DNA of 64,000 nt from Heterohyrax brucei (taxonomy: Eukaryota > Chordata > Mammalia > Hyracoidea > Procaviidae). Below are positions 33,510 to 44,640 of the stretch, piece after piece. Position numbers and translations under genes: made by a program. Location of the stretch: assembly GCA_028571685.1 (NCBI GenBank), contig CM053166.1:63264111-63328110 (forward strand). The letters are read 5' to 3'. Below the pieces are notes generated by a model, which saw nothing but the letters and a program-made list of their open reading frames with translations, was not told the DNA's origin and searched no databases. Numbering within the stretch: the stretch's first letter is position 1; every line of letters begins with the position of its first letter.

Positions 33510-33660
33510 CCATGCCATCAAGCTGATTCCAACTCATGGCAGACCTATAGGTCTGAGTAGAACTGCTCCATAGGGTTTTCAAGGAATAGCTGGTGGATTG
33601 GATCCACTGACCTTCTGGTTAGCAACCAATCTCATAAACACTGTGCCACTGGGGCTCTAC
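33510..33660 (-). mobile_element. AfroSINE, minus strand
   Basis: The complement of the tail (CATCAAGCTGATTCCAACTC) is followed by AGAACTGCTCCATAGGG and CCACTGGGGCTC at the head. RTE R4 continues on both sides. Confidence 0.85.
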
Positions 33661-34518
33661 TTCACGTAGAGCTGACCATAAAGATTTGGATAAAGGAAAG
33701 CTTTTGACACCTTCATTTGCTGATATAGTATGACTAAAAACAGGAAGGAATAGCTGCAAATATCCATTATTAATTAGGTGGAATATATGCAGTATGAATC
33801 CACGAAAATTGCAAGTTGTCAAAAATGAAATGGAAGACATAAAGATCCATAGCATAAGCATTAGTGAACTGAAATAGACTGTTATTGACCATTTTAAATC
33901 AGGTAATCATATGGCCTACTATGCCAGGAATGGCAAATTGAAAAGGATTGGCATCACATTTATCTTTAAAAAGAACATTTCCAGACCTATTCTAAAGTGA
34001 TAGGATGACATCCATATGCCTATAAGGAAGACCAGTTAATATAACTATTATTCAAATTTATACACCACTAATGCTAAAGCTGAAGAAATTAAAGATTTTT
34101 ACCAAGTTTTGCAGTCTGAAATCAAACATGCAGTCAAGATGCATTGATAATTACTGATAAGTGGAATTCAAAAGTTGAAAACTGAGAACAAACATCACTA
34201 GTTGGAAAATACAATCTTGGAGATGGAATCAATACTGGAGGCTGCATAATAGAATAAGACCAGTGACTTATGCATTACAAATATCTTTTTTTCAACAACT
34301 TAAGTGTAGACTACATACGCAGACTCACCCGATGGAATACACAGGAATCAAACTGACTACCGCCGTGCCAAGAGACAATGGAGAACCTTAACATCATCAG
34401 TTGCAACAAGGCCAATGGCTGACTTCAGAACAGACCATCAATTGCTTATATGCAAGTTCAGAATGAAGATAAAGAAAATTAAAACAAGTCCACAAGAACC
34501 AAAGTATGATCTTAAGTA

Positions 34519-35082
34519 TGAGAACTGCCAGTTAAGTTTGTGAACTCATCCTAGAAAAAGTGCTACATACCTCATTGTTGAATACCACTACAGTCGCCTT
34601 GTAAGTACTCCCCTTGAGAAGCTACACACTGATGCCAGTGCCTCATCCACCCTTTAAAGCAATTTTGTGACTCTTTTTCTAGAATGGCCATCAGAGCTGT
34701 TATCATACTACCCTTGACATCCTGAATGTCATCAAAATGTCTTCCTTTCAATATTTCCTTTATTTTCAGGTAAAGAAAAAGTCACTGGGGGACAGATCAA
34801 GTGAGTAGGGAGGGTGTTCCAATGCATTTATTTGTTTCCTGGCTAAAACTCCCTCACAGACGACTGTACAATTAAATTTACAGACTTGCCACCTTGCCAC
34901 CATGTGCAATGGCCATTCCAGAAAGAGTTCCAAAATTGCTTTGAATGGTGAACTAAGTGCTGGCATCGGTGTATAGCTTCCCAAGGGGAGTACTTCAAAG
35001 GTGATTGACTATAGTGATATTAAGCCATGAGGTATGTAGCACTTAGAACAATTAAGTTCACAGACTTAATTGTCAGGCCTTG
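34519..35082 (-). mobile_element. Mariner-derived non-autonomous transposon, copy 3
   Basis: TA at 34,517-34,518 and TA at 35,083-35,084 flank a 564-bp element. The surrounding RTE text reads through cleanly when it is removed, so the TA duplication is supported. The terminal repeats are GCCAGTTAAGTTTGTGAACT on the left and, reversed, CCTGACAATTAAGTCTGTG on the right. The transposase remnant is on the minus strand (34,766-34,984, EHPPYSLDLSPSDFF; SPDL reads SLDL). The same long inverted ends as in copies 1 and 2 are present. Confidence 0.9.
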
Positions 35083-35334
35083 TATGACTCACCTGTATTT
35101 AAAGGCTATCTCAAGAATAAATTTGGCACATTAAATACTAATGACTGAAGATCAGAGGAGTTGTGGAACGACATCAATGGCATCATACATGACAAAAAAA
35201 TACTGACAACTGTATTTTCTTCCTCATACTTTTCCAAATTTCCAAGAATTAACCCACATAATTTTATAATCAGAAAAAAAAGTTAATACTTTAAAAATTA
35301 CCTCTTCTATTGCTTAGCCTTAAAAAGAAAGAGA

Positions 35335-35650
35335 GTCCAGAAGCATTGTACAACACAGACGAACCTTGGAAACTTTATTCTGAGTGAAGTAAGTCAGTCA
35401 CAAAATGAGAGATATTCAGCAGTGAGGTATGTTACACCTCTCACTTATGTGAAATACTGGAATAGGCACATTCCTAGATACCAAAGTGTATAAATGGTTA
35501 ACAGAAGCTGGTGGAAGGGTAAAAGCAGGGCTCAATGCTTAAGGAGCCCTAAGCTTTTAAAGGTGATGGAAAAATTTGCAAAAGGAAAGTGAAGATGGAC
35601 CCACAACATGATAGATGTAATTAATGACACTTAATTGTACATGTTGAAAT
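35335..35650 (+). mobile_element. Older L1 (L1M-type) 3' end
   Basis: GACGAACCTTGGAAACTTTA, then TCTGAGTGAAGTAAGTCAGT and, at the end, CACTTAATTGTACATGTTGA, follow the end of ORF2 and the 3' UTR of ancient mammalian L1. It differs from the L1-A/B/C family. No tail is identifiable. Confidence 0.6.
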
Positions 35651-36096
35651 GCCTAATGTTTTGTTTTATGTATATGTATATGCATGTGTATGTAGTGAGG
35701 TATTTTTGTAAACAAGATATGCTAATTTTTTTACAGCACGATGTATAAAACATTGGGATAGCAGTGCTTGAAAAAATGCATTACATGAAGAAGGCATGGT
35801 TGGCAAACATGTAGAAGGCACTCATTATTTGCCTAAAAATATAGTGTTTACAGTAAAGTTCCAATTCTCAAGATGGATTTAAAGTTTTCTGTTTTAAAGT
35901 AGGTCTCATGCTTGAGTTTTCTTACCCTGGGTTTTCTTTTAGGTAAATCAGACCCCAAATTTCCTGATTTAGTTAATAATGTTGTCAAAGTTTCCATCAT
36001 CTTTCCAGAGCTGATGCTAATCCTCATTTATGATCACACATCTGGACAGTAGTCTAATATTATTCAGTCTCTACTGGAGTGCCTCTGTTGAACTCT
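35651..36096. other. No gene; possible target copy for L1-B
   Basis: A TATG-rich run at 35,668-35,700 is followed by plain AT-rich sequence. CTCTGTTGAACTCT at 36,083-36,096 is the left candidate target duplication of L1-B. Confidence 0.5.
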
Positions 36097-37047
36097 TTTT
36101 TTTAATTATGACTGAGTGAAAATGTACATTCCCATATAAATTTGCGTGCCCGCCTATATGCAGCATCCACTGCTCTCCCTGCCCGATGATAGCACACTAT
36201 TCCTCTCTGCTCCACACATGACTCATCCTCCCTAACAGTCTCCTTTCCCCTCCTCTCCACCCACTCCCCTTCCTCCAGCCAGAGGACATCAGGATGATAT
36301 CCTATAGATGCATAGAACCAATATATAGTCACTCTGCATCGCCAAGTCCAATCCCTTGCTATACAAAGAGTGGGCCTTCATTACAATTTATGGACAAGGG
36401 CAGTATCAGGGCCAGCGGCCATACTCCCAGGGGAACCCAGAAGCCACTGGACCATCAACTGTGGTCTTTTAGTGGAGATCTCAAGGTGTCCCCCTTTTTA
36501 TTCTTGTGTTGCCAGTGAGACTCAACTTAGCGAGCTCAATTGCGGCTACCACCTGGTCCTGAGTCGATGTAAGCACCCACTCATGTAGGTCTCTCTGTCT
36601 TCTGGGATTTCTTTTCCCCATGTCATTTTGGTCCTTGGTGAGTATCTGTTGCTGCTGAGTTGGGACCATTTGCTGTGCCCTCGGATGGCAGCTTGGCAGC
36701 TTTTAAGACCCCAGACACCACTCACCAATGTAGGGTGCAGAGAGCCCTCTTAGGAAAATGCTAGTTGTGCCAATTGGCCTCGATTTTCCCTAAGAGGATG
36801 GTCCCCTACCCCATGCCCCAGCTACTCTGTCCTTGCAATGTTGGGTTAAGGTGGAAGGAGTATTCAAGTTATGCTGAAGTCCACTTAATATTGTTCTTAT
36901 TTCTAATGTGTGCTATCACTGATTTCACCCAACCAAATTTGTACCACCTATCTAATCTAAACCCCCCCTTGCCCTCCCTCCTTCCCTCCTTTCCCTTGCA
37001 GCCATCAAAGAGTCTTTTCTTCTATGCAGAAGTCTGTTTCTGAGTTC

Positions 37048-40000
37048 TTATTGTAGGGGTCTCATAAAATATTTGTCTTTTTGTCGCTGACTACTTTCAC
37101 TCAACATAATGTCTTCCAGTTGAAACCAGGTCAGGAGATGTTTCCTGGAATCATCATTGCTCTTTATCATTGCATAGTGCTCCATTGAGTATATATACTG
37201 TAGTTTACCTATCCGTTCTTGTTTTGGGGCATCTGGGTTGATTCCATCTTTTTGCGATAGTGGACTGTGCTGCAATAAACATTCTTGTGCATGTATCCGT
37301 TGGTGTGAATGGCCTTGATTCTGTAGGATATATTCCAAGTAGTGGAATTACTGGGTCAAGTGGTATATCTATATCCATTTTTTAAAGGAAGCTCCAGATT
37401 GCTTTCCAAAGAGGCTGGACCATTTTGCAACTGCACCAACAGTGTAGGAGAGTTCCACTTTCTCCACAGCCTCTCCAGCATTTGTTGTTTTGTGTTTTTT
37501 GGATCATGGCCAACCTTGTTGGGGTGAGATGGTATCTCATTGTCTTTTTGATTTGAATTTCTTTAATAACTAAAACTACATGTGTGTTTTGGCTGTCTGG
37601 ATCTCCTCTTTAGAGAAAAGTCTGTCCATCTCCTTTGCCCATCACTTAATTGGATGATTTATCTAGTTCTGATTGATATTTTGTAGTACCCTATAGATTA
37701 TGGAGATCAAGTATTGGTCTGACATAGAGTTGCCAAATGTTTTTTCCCATTCTGTAGGTGGCCTTTTAATTCTATTAATAAAGTCTTTGGGTGAGCAAAA
37801 GTGTTTGATCCTTAATAGTTCCCATTTACCTATTTTCTTTTCTGTTGATTGTGGTTTGTTTGACAGATTTTGAAGTCTGTCTACATTGTGTATTAAAATT
37901 TCCATTGTTGTTCCTACCTTTTCTTGGATGAGCTTTGTTGTTTTAGATTTGATATTTAGGTCTTTTATCCAGTTGGAGTTGGTTTTTGTATAAGGTGTAA
38001 GATATGGATCTTGTTTCAGTTTCTTGCAGATGGATATCCAATTTTGCCAATCTTTTGTTGAAGATACTGTTTTTACTCCAGTTTAATGTCTTAGGGCCTT
38101 TGTTGAATATCGACTGCTCATAGGCAGATGGTGTCATCTCTGGGGTCTCAGTTCTGTTCCGTTGATAGATCTGTCTGTTCTTGTACCAGTACCAGGCTGT
38201 TTTGACCACTGTGGCAGTGTAATAGGTTCTGAAATCAGGTAATGAGAGGCCTCCCAGTGTGTTCTTCTTCTTTAGTAGTACTTTACTTATCCGGGGTTTC
38301 TTCCCTTTCTAAACAAAATTGGTGATTTGTTTCTCCACCTCATAAAAAATGACACTAGAACTTGTACTGGGATTGCATTATTTAAGTAGATTGCTTTGGG
38401 TAAAATAGACATTTTCACAATGTTAAGTCTTCCTATCTATGAGCAGGGTAGGTTTCTCCATTTATCTAAATCTCTCTTAGTTTCTTGTATTAAGAGCTTG
38501 TAGTTCTCTTTGTAAAGGTCTGTTAGTTCTCTGGTTAGATTAATTTCTAGATACTGTATCTTTTGGGGGGCTATAGTAAATAGTATTCATTTGATGATTT
38601 CTTCATTAACAGTCCTGTTGTTGGTATAAAGGAGTCCTACTAATTTACTTATGTTTATCTTACATCCTGAGACTTTGCTGAACTATCCTATCAATTTGAG
38701 TAGTTTACTTATAGATTCTCTGGAATTCTCTGCATATACAATCATATCATCTGCAAACAGGGAGATTTTGACTTCTTTGCTGATGCAAATACCCTTTATT
38801 TCTTGGTCTTGTCTTATTGCTCTGGCTAGAACTTCTAGTACAATGTTGAATAGGAGAGGTGAGAGTGGGCATCCTTGTCTAGTTCCTGTTCTCAAGGGAA
38901 ATTCCTTCAGTCTCTCTCCATTCAGGATGACGTAAGCAGTTGGCTTTGTATAAATGGCCCTTATTGCATTGTGGAATTTTCCACCTATGCCTATTTTGCT
39001 AAGAGTTTTTAGCATGAATGGCTGTTGGACTTTATCAAATGCCTTTTCTGCATCAATGGACAAAATCAGGTGATTTTTGCCTTTTGTGATATTTATGTGG
39101 TTAATCACATCAGCTGTTTTTCTGATGTTGACCCAGCCTTGCATCCCTGGTATGAATCCAACTTGGTCATGATAGATTATTTTTTTGGTGTGCTGTTGTA
39201 TTCTATTGGCAAGAATTTGGTTGAAGATTTTTGCATCTAGATTCATGAGTGCTATCAGTGTGTAGTTCTCCTTTTTGGTTGGGTCTTTCCCTGGCTTTGG
39301 TATCAGGGTTATGCTGGCTTCGTAGAATGAATTTGGGAGTATTCCACCCCTTTCTATACTGTGAAATAATCTCAGTAGTATTGGAGAGAACTCTTCTCTA
39401 AAAGTTTGGTAGAATTCTGCAGTGAAGCCATCTGGGCCTGGGCTTTTTTTTGGTTGACAGTTTTGGGATGACATTTTCAATCTCTTCCTCTGTGATGGGT
39501 TTATTATGTTGTTCTGCTTCACATTGTGATAATTTCGGTAGGTGATATCAATCAAGGAATTTGTCCATTTCCTCTAGGTTTTCAGATTTGTTAGTGTGCA
39601 GTCTTTCATATTCTGTTATGATATTTTTGGTTTCTGTTGGATTTGTTGTGACCACTCCCCTCCCATTTCTAATTTTGGTTATTTGTTTCCTTTCCTGTTT
39701 TTCTTTAGTAAGTTTATCCAGTGGTTTGTCAATTTTATTGATCTTTTCAAAAAACCAGCTTTTGGTCTTTTCAATTTTTTCAATTGTTTTTCTATTCCCT
39801 AATTTGTTTAGTTTTGCTCTAATCTTTATAATCTGCTTTCTACTGGTGCCTGAGAGGTTCCTCTGTTGTTCTCTCTCTACTTGTTCAAGCTGTAGGGTTA
39901 GTTCCTTGATTTGGTTTCTTTTTCCTTCCAGATGTGTGCGTTTATGGAGATAAACAGACCTCTGAGCACTGCTTTGTCCGTATTCCATAGGTTCTGGTAG

Positions 40001-40835
40001 GAAGTGTTTTCATTCTCATTGGAATCCAAGAATTTGTTTATTTCATCCTTGATTTCTTCTATGGTTTTTTGAGCAAGATGTTCAGTTTCCAAGAGTTCCA
40101 CATTCTATTTCTTTTTTCTGCTATTGATTTAGACTTTTATGGCTTTATGATCTCAGAAGATGCTTTGCAGTAGTTTAATGGTAGGGATTTTGTTGAGACT
40201 TGCATCATGTCCTAACACACGGTCAATTCTGGAGAATGTTCCATGTGCACTGGAGAAGAAGGTGTAATTGTCCACTGATGGGTAGAAAGTTCTGTACATA
40301 TCGATGAGGTTTAGTTGGTTAATTGTGGCAATAAGATCTTCTGTATCTTTATTGAGCTTTTTTCTAGATGATCTGTCCAGTATGAAGAGTGGAGTGTTGA
40401 AGTCTCCCACTATCATTGTGGAGTAATCGAACACTTTTTTGAGTGTAGTCAGTGTTTCTTTGACGTATTTACATACGCTGATATTAGGTTCATAAACATT
40501 TAATATAGTTAAGTCTTGATGTGTACTGAACCTTTCAGCAATAAACAGTGTCCATCTTTGTCCATGATGGTGGATTTTACATTAAAATTGATTTTGCCTG
40601 AGATTAGAATTGTCACTCCTGCTCTTCTTTGTTCATTATTAGCTTGGTATATGTTCTTCCGTCCTTTAATTTTCAGTTTGATCCTATCCTTAAGTCTCAA
40701 GTAAGTTTCCTGTAGACAACATATAGATGAGTCATGTCTTTTGATCCAAGATGTCACTCGATGTCTCTTTACTGAAGCATTCAGTCCATTCACATTCAAT
40801 GTAATTATTGATAGGTATGTGTTCAGTGCTGCCAT
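37048..40835 (-). pseudogene. L1 ORF2, disrupted, L1-B
   Basis: It starts at 40,835 (MAALNTYLSIITLNVNGLN) and has CCLQETYLRLKD, then the endonuclease part FFSSAHGTFSRIDR (40,153-40,434). The reverse transcriptase is open for 290 codons (38,683-39,555). That frame contains [51 protein letters not shown] and FADDM (38,743-38,757), so the catalytic Asp residues are kept. The C-terminus at 37,048-37,338 ends DKYFMRPLQ. Frame breaks elsewhere (38,943-40,150 region, 38,209) leave it inactive. It is the best-preserved RT here together with L1-C. Confidence 0.92.
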
Positions 40836-41257
40836 TGTGATATGTTTACTTTTGTGTTGATGTTTTCTCTGTTGTTCTTATTAGTCTGTTCTGGGACATT
40901 GCTTTTTGTGAGTTGATTTTTCACCTTTCTCAGAGCTGGTTTTGTAGTTGTTGAGACTCCTGTGTCACATTTCTTGATATGGTATGTTGCATCTTTGTTG
41001 TGCTTTATGGCTGCCCCTATGATCCCCCTTACTAAAGTATATATAAACTCAGTTTTAGTTACTACCAGTCTTGTCAACTTCCTCTCCATCTGGAAGGACT
41101 ATAACGACTGTAGTACATCCCTCTTTTTAATGTGATGGCACCATAGTTTTCATGATACTCACTGAATTATTTCTTTCAGTATTGAAGTTGTGACTGAGTT
41201 TGGAGCCTTCCCTAACTGAGTAGAATTCTAGATGATGTGTCGTTCTAAAATATGACG

Positions 41258-42190
41258 TTAGTTGTTTTGTTCTTCTAAGCCAAAACCAAGAACTTCTTTC
41301 AGTATTTCTTGTAGTTTTGGTTTGGTTTTTACAAAGTCTCTAAGTTTCTGTTTATTTGGGAATGTCTTCATTTTATTTTCATATTTGAAAGATAGTTTTG
41401 CAGGATATATAATTCTTGGTTGGAAGTTCTTCTCCTTCAAGGCTTTGAATGTGTCATGCCACTGTTTCTGTGCCACCATGGTTTCTGCTTAGAAATCTGA
41501 TGAAAGCCTACAGAATTTCCCTCTGAATGTTAGCTTTGCTCTGAGTCTTGCTGCCTTTAAGAGTTGCTGCTTATGTTTCATTTTGTTAACCTTGATTATG
41601 ATATGTCTTGGGGTCTTTCTTTTGAGATCCATATTGGGTGGCATATGATATGCATCTGGGATATCTATGTTCTCTTCCTTCATGATTTCTGGGAATTTTT
41701 TTGTCAGGAGTTCAGCAACGATGCTCTCTGTGTCCTCAGGTAACTCATCCTGTTCAGGGACTCCAATTAATCAAAGGTTGTCCCTCTTAATAGCATCCCA
41801 TATGCTTCTCAATGATTCTTCATTTTTCTTGTTTCTTTTTTCTGATTTCTGCTCATAGACACTAGCGTCAGTAGCTCTGTCTTCCAAGTCAGAAATTCTT
41901 TTTTCCATTTGTTCCATTCCGTTTTTTTGTCTTTGAATGGAAGTTTCCATATCTTTGAATTTGTTCTTGATCTGTTAGATTTCAGAGTACTGGTGTTCCA
42001 TCAGATCAAACAGCTTGCTTAATTTTTCCTTTTGCTCTGCTGCATTTTGTATAAGGTCTAGAAGGGCTCTGTATATAATCCTTTTGTATTCGCCTCCTGA
42101 TGATTTCAGAAATTTTCTTCATCCAGAAAACTCGTTGGTTGTTTTGTTTGGGAGCCTTCTGAAGCCATGGGTGATTTCCTGTTTGCCACA
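41258..42190 (-). pseudogene. L1 ORF1, disrupted, L1-B
   Basis: The C-terminal domain is open at 41,258-41,479 (RIIYPAKLSF, PNKQKLRDFVKTKPKLQ). The middle is at 41,489-41,683 (PPNMDLKRKTPRHIIIK). The coiled-coil part lies on toward 41,990. The expected start codon has become GTG (GTGGCAAAC at about 42,190), with MASEGS at 42,168 as the next in-frame ATG. The copy carries several frame breaks. Confidence 0.8.
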
Positions 42191-43212
42191 AGTGTCTGTT
42201 GCTTTTTGGGTTTCATGTGAGTAAGTAAAGACTGGGAGAGATACTGTGAGGATGAGCTGCAGATGTTTCTCTAGGCTGTCTTAAAATGTAAAACAAAAGG
42301 TATCTGACCACTTCCCAAGTCAGTCAGGTTTTCAGATGTAGAGGTCCCTCTTCCCAACTGGGAAAGTAAGCACCTCTATATCCAACCCCAGATGATATGA
42401 ACTAGTTTAAAATACAGCAATGCTACTGCCCTGTTGGCCTCTGCTGACAGGGCCCAGCCTTAGGTGACACTGTGTAAACTACTGCTTCTCTGGTAGAAAA
42501 GCACTCTCCTGTGGGCAGACTCTGGTTCCCAAGCTAAGAATTAGGTCCAGCTGCAGGCACTGTACCTAAGATGGCGCCCTCCACACGATGAGTAGATAGA
42601 GGGGCTAAAGCTACTGAGACATAGTGAGTCCTCAGCCTCTGTTGCTGGGCCCCCACCATAGGTGAGATTGTGCATACTACTGCTTTTCTGTCAGAGAAGC
42701 CCTGTCCTGTTTGCAAGCACTGGCCCCCAGACTAAGAATTAGGTCCTGCTAAAATCTCCTTATCCAACACATCATCCCGCACATAGGCGCCACGGTTCTG
42801 TACAAACCACATGGTGGCAGAGATAAAAAGACAGGACCAAAGTGTCTAGATGAATGGAGTTCTAAGCCTGGCTCTCAAAATATGGCAATTGTGCCTGCCT
42901 ATCCCACCAGCAGTGCATCTGAGACCAGCCTCTAGGCAAGACCCAGCTCTGTCCACCAGCCAAGACAGAGAAAAAAAAAGTCAAAATGTTGCACTACATT
43001 CAGTCTGCGAGAGCCAGGGCTAGCCAGAAGTGGGAGTCAGCCAAAGAGAGGAGGTTTTTCATTCAGTGGTATGAAGTCCAAATTAACAGCCCTGTGCTGT
43101 GTCCTGGGGCTCACTAGATGACCAGAAGGCTCCACCTTACCATCAAATCAGGTCTTGGTTTCCAGAGGGATATAAGGAGACGTGTGCTTAGTCTGCCATC
43201 TTGACTCTGCCC
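42191..43212 (-). promoter_or_regulatory. L1-B 5' UTR with two tandem units
   Basis: Units at about 42,430-42,637 and 42,638-42,870 both begin CTGTTG(G/C) and share GTGTAAACTACTG or TGCATACTACTG and CTAAGAATTAGGTCC(A/T)GCT. A CAAGATGGC box (plus strand GCCATCTTG, 43,195-43,203) sits at the 5' terminus and matches the YY1 site position of human L1. A further AAGATGGCG box is near 42,567. Confidence 0.6.
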
Positions 43213-43226
43213 CTCTTTTGAATTCT

Positions 43227-43379
43227 CAGAAAAGATTTCCTTCCTCTTCATCATCAATCCCTACTTTGTTTAAATTCTTGCAGCTTGTCTAGTAGTCTGG
43301 AAGGTCCCTAAGAGTAAGACTTTTGAGCGATTCAATTAGAAAGTAAGATAACTTCCCAGAGATGGATAAAGGGCTATCA
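43227..43379. other. Short unannotated interval
   Basis: No gene and no repeat recognised between L1-B and the following MIR. Confidence 0.4.
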
Positions 43380-43560
43380 TCTTGACTGGGGTTCAAATTT
43401 ACCAGTTGTGCTTCCATAAAAATTAATTAATTTCTGAGTCTCACGATTTTTATTTGCATAAAGGGAATAATAGTACCCACTATCTACAATTGCTAGTAGA
43501 AATAATAGGTATGAAGAACCTATTGCTTAGTAGATATTCAATAAAATGTAGTTATTATTT
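43380..43560 (+). mobile_element. MIR, plus strand
   Basis: GGTTCAAATTTACCAGTTGTG, AATTTCTGAGTCTCACGATTT, GGAATAATAGTACCCACT and TTAGTAGATATTCAATAAA follow the MIR order from core to 3' end. Confidence 0.7.
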
Positions 43561-43699
43561 TTATTGTTAGTAGTATTAACAAGAAGGGCTCAATGCATAT
43601 TGCTTTTTGACTGATGGCAAGGATGCACACTGAAATTATGCCATCAGTTACATTCTTTAGAAAAATAGCAAAGTATTCATATGATTGGAAAATCCCATC

Positions 43700-44195
43700 A
43701 GCATGAGACTGGAAAAACCAAATGGTGCCTGGCCACCACTGAAGACAGCCTTGATAGGGACACAATGCAGAGTCCCTGATGTTACACAAGAGAAAGAGAT
43801 GTACAGTTCAAGAACTCTACTAGAAGACCACAATTGGTGGTCTGACATCCCGAAGTGTCCCCTGGGAACATGGTCCCTAGACTTGCTTCTGCCCTAGACC
43901 AGACACCAGTCAATGCTTCAGACAAAGAATGGATTGGACTTGGGGATACAATGTGATGTGTGTATTTTATGGTTTTATACATTTATAGAAGACTGTCCTA
44001 TGGGTGTCTCTCTCACAGGGAGAAGACAGGGTGCAGAGGAGGGGACAGATGCTCACTGTGAGGATACTAGAAGTAAAAAGTTAAAAGGAGGGGTGTGCTG
44101 TCACAAGGTGGAGAGAGCAAACAAAGTTGTAGAGAGGTGGGTATGCAAATTGATGTGGATTGTATACATCACTTAAACTTAATTAAAAACATTTC
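43700..44195 (+). mobile_element. L1 3' UTR end, plus strand (L1-F)
   Basis: The order ACCAAATGGTGCCTGGCCAC, TCTACTAGAAGACCACAATT, GGACTTGGGGATACAATGTG and GATGTGGATTGTATACATCA matches the 3' UTR of L1-G (52,880-53,360) in the sense direction. It ends A-rich near 44,190. Only the 3' UTR is present. Confidence 0.8.
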
Positions 44196-44429
44196 AAAAT
44201 ATAGCAAAGCAATTTGCTAGATGCAGTGTTGCGCATTATTATTTACATATTTGTTCCCCCCAAAACAATATTCTTAGCAGGATGCTTATAGAAGCAATGT
44301 TTGTTCCCAAAGGAATGAATTTCTAATAGCAGAAGTGACAAGTGAGCTGAAGGATAACTTTGGAAAAAGCTGAAACTTTCCTGAAATATCTCCAGTGTTT
44401 CTTTCTTTGCCTAAAAGTAAGACTGTATA

Positions 44430-44640
44430 GGAGCCCTGGTGGCACAGTCGTTAAGCATTCGGCTGCTAACCAAAAGGTTAGTGGTTTGAACCAACCAGTT
44501 GCTCAGTGGGAGAAAGATGTGGCAGTCCGTTTCCATTAAAAAGACAGCTTTGGAAACACTATGGGGCAATTCTACTCTGTCCTATAAAGTTACTACGAGT
44601 CAGAATCAACTCAACAGCAATGAGTTGATTTTGGTTTTGA
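44430..44640 (+). mobile_element. AfroSINE, longer variant
   Basis: The head GGAGCCCTGGTGGCACAGTC, middle GGGAGAAAGATGTGGCAGTC and tail GAATCAACTCAACAGCAATG are present. The internal polymerase III boxes are fairly intact. Confidence 0.9.

Larger units (their letters stand above)
33319..35205 (+). mobile_element. RTE/BovB 5' segment, plus strand (R4)
   Basis: From the RTE 5' leader (CAGTGAAAACCTTACGAG, GAAGAGCTGCCTC) it proceeds into the APE endonuclease region. There AATGGCAAATTGAAAAGG, AGGAAGACCAGTTAATATAAC and CAAGATGCATTGATAATTAC match the reverse of R1 (for example 19,720-19,740). It is interrupted by a simple repeat plus minus-strand SINE (33,470-33,660) and by mariner copy 3 (34,519-35,082), then ends with TGTGGAACGACATCAATGG. 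It is full of stops. Confidence 0.85.
36097..43212 (-). mobile_element. L1-B, full-length L1 retrotransposon, minus strand
   Basis: At about 7.1 kb it is of the same family as L1-A. It has a poly(T) at 36,097-36,103, 3' UTR to about 37,047, ORF2 (37,048-40,835), ORF1 (41,258-42,190) and a 5' UTR ending at ACTCTGCCC (43,212). CTCTGTTGAACTCT (36,083-36,096) and CTCTTTTGAATTCT (43,213-43,226) match at 12 of 14 bases and look like an aged target duplication. Both ORFs are broken, but less so than in L1-A. Confidence 0.92.

Noticed and set aside
35400-35440. Small mariner remnant (GATATTCAGCAGTGAGGTATG resembles the mariner right end)
   Set aside because: The match is about 25-30 bp inside an L1M-type 3' end with no paired end, so it could be chance.
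39561-39953. 130-codon plus-strand open frame rich in Phe, Ser and Leu
   Set aside because: It is the antisense shadow of L1-B ORF2. Similar frames appear opposite L1-A and L1-C.
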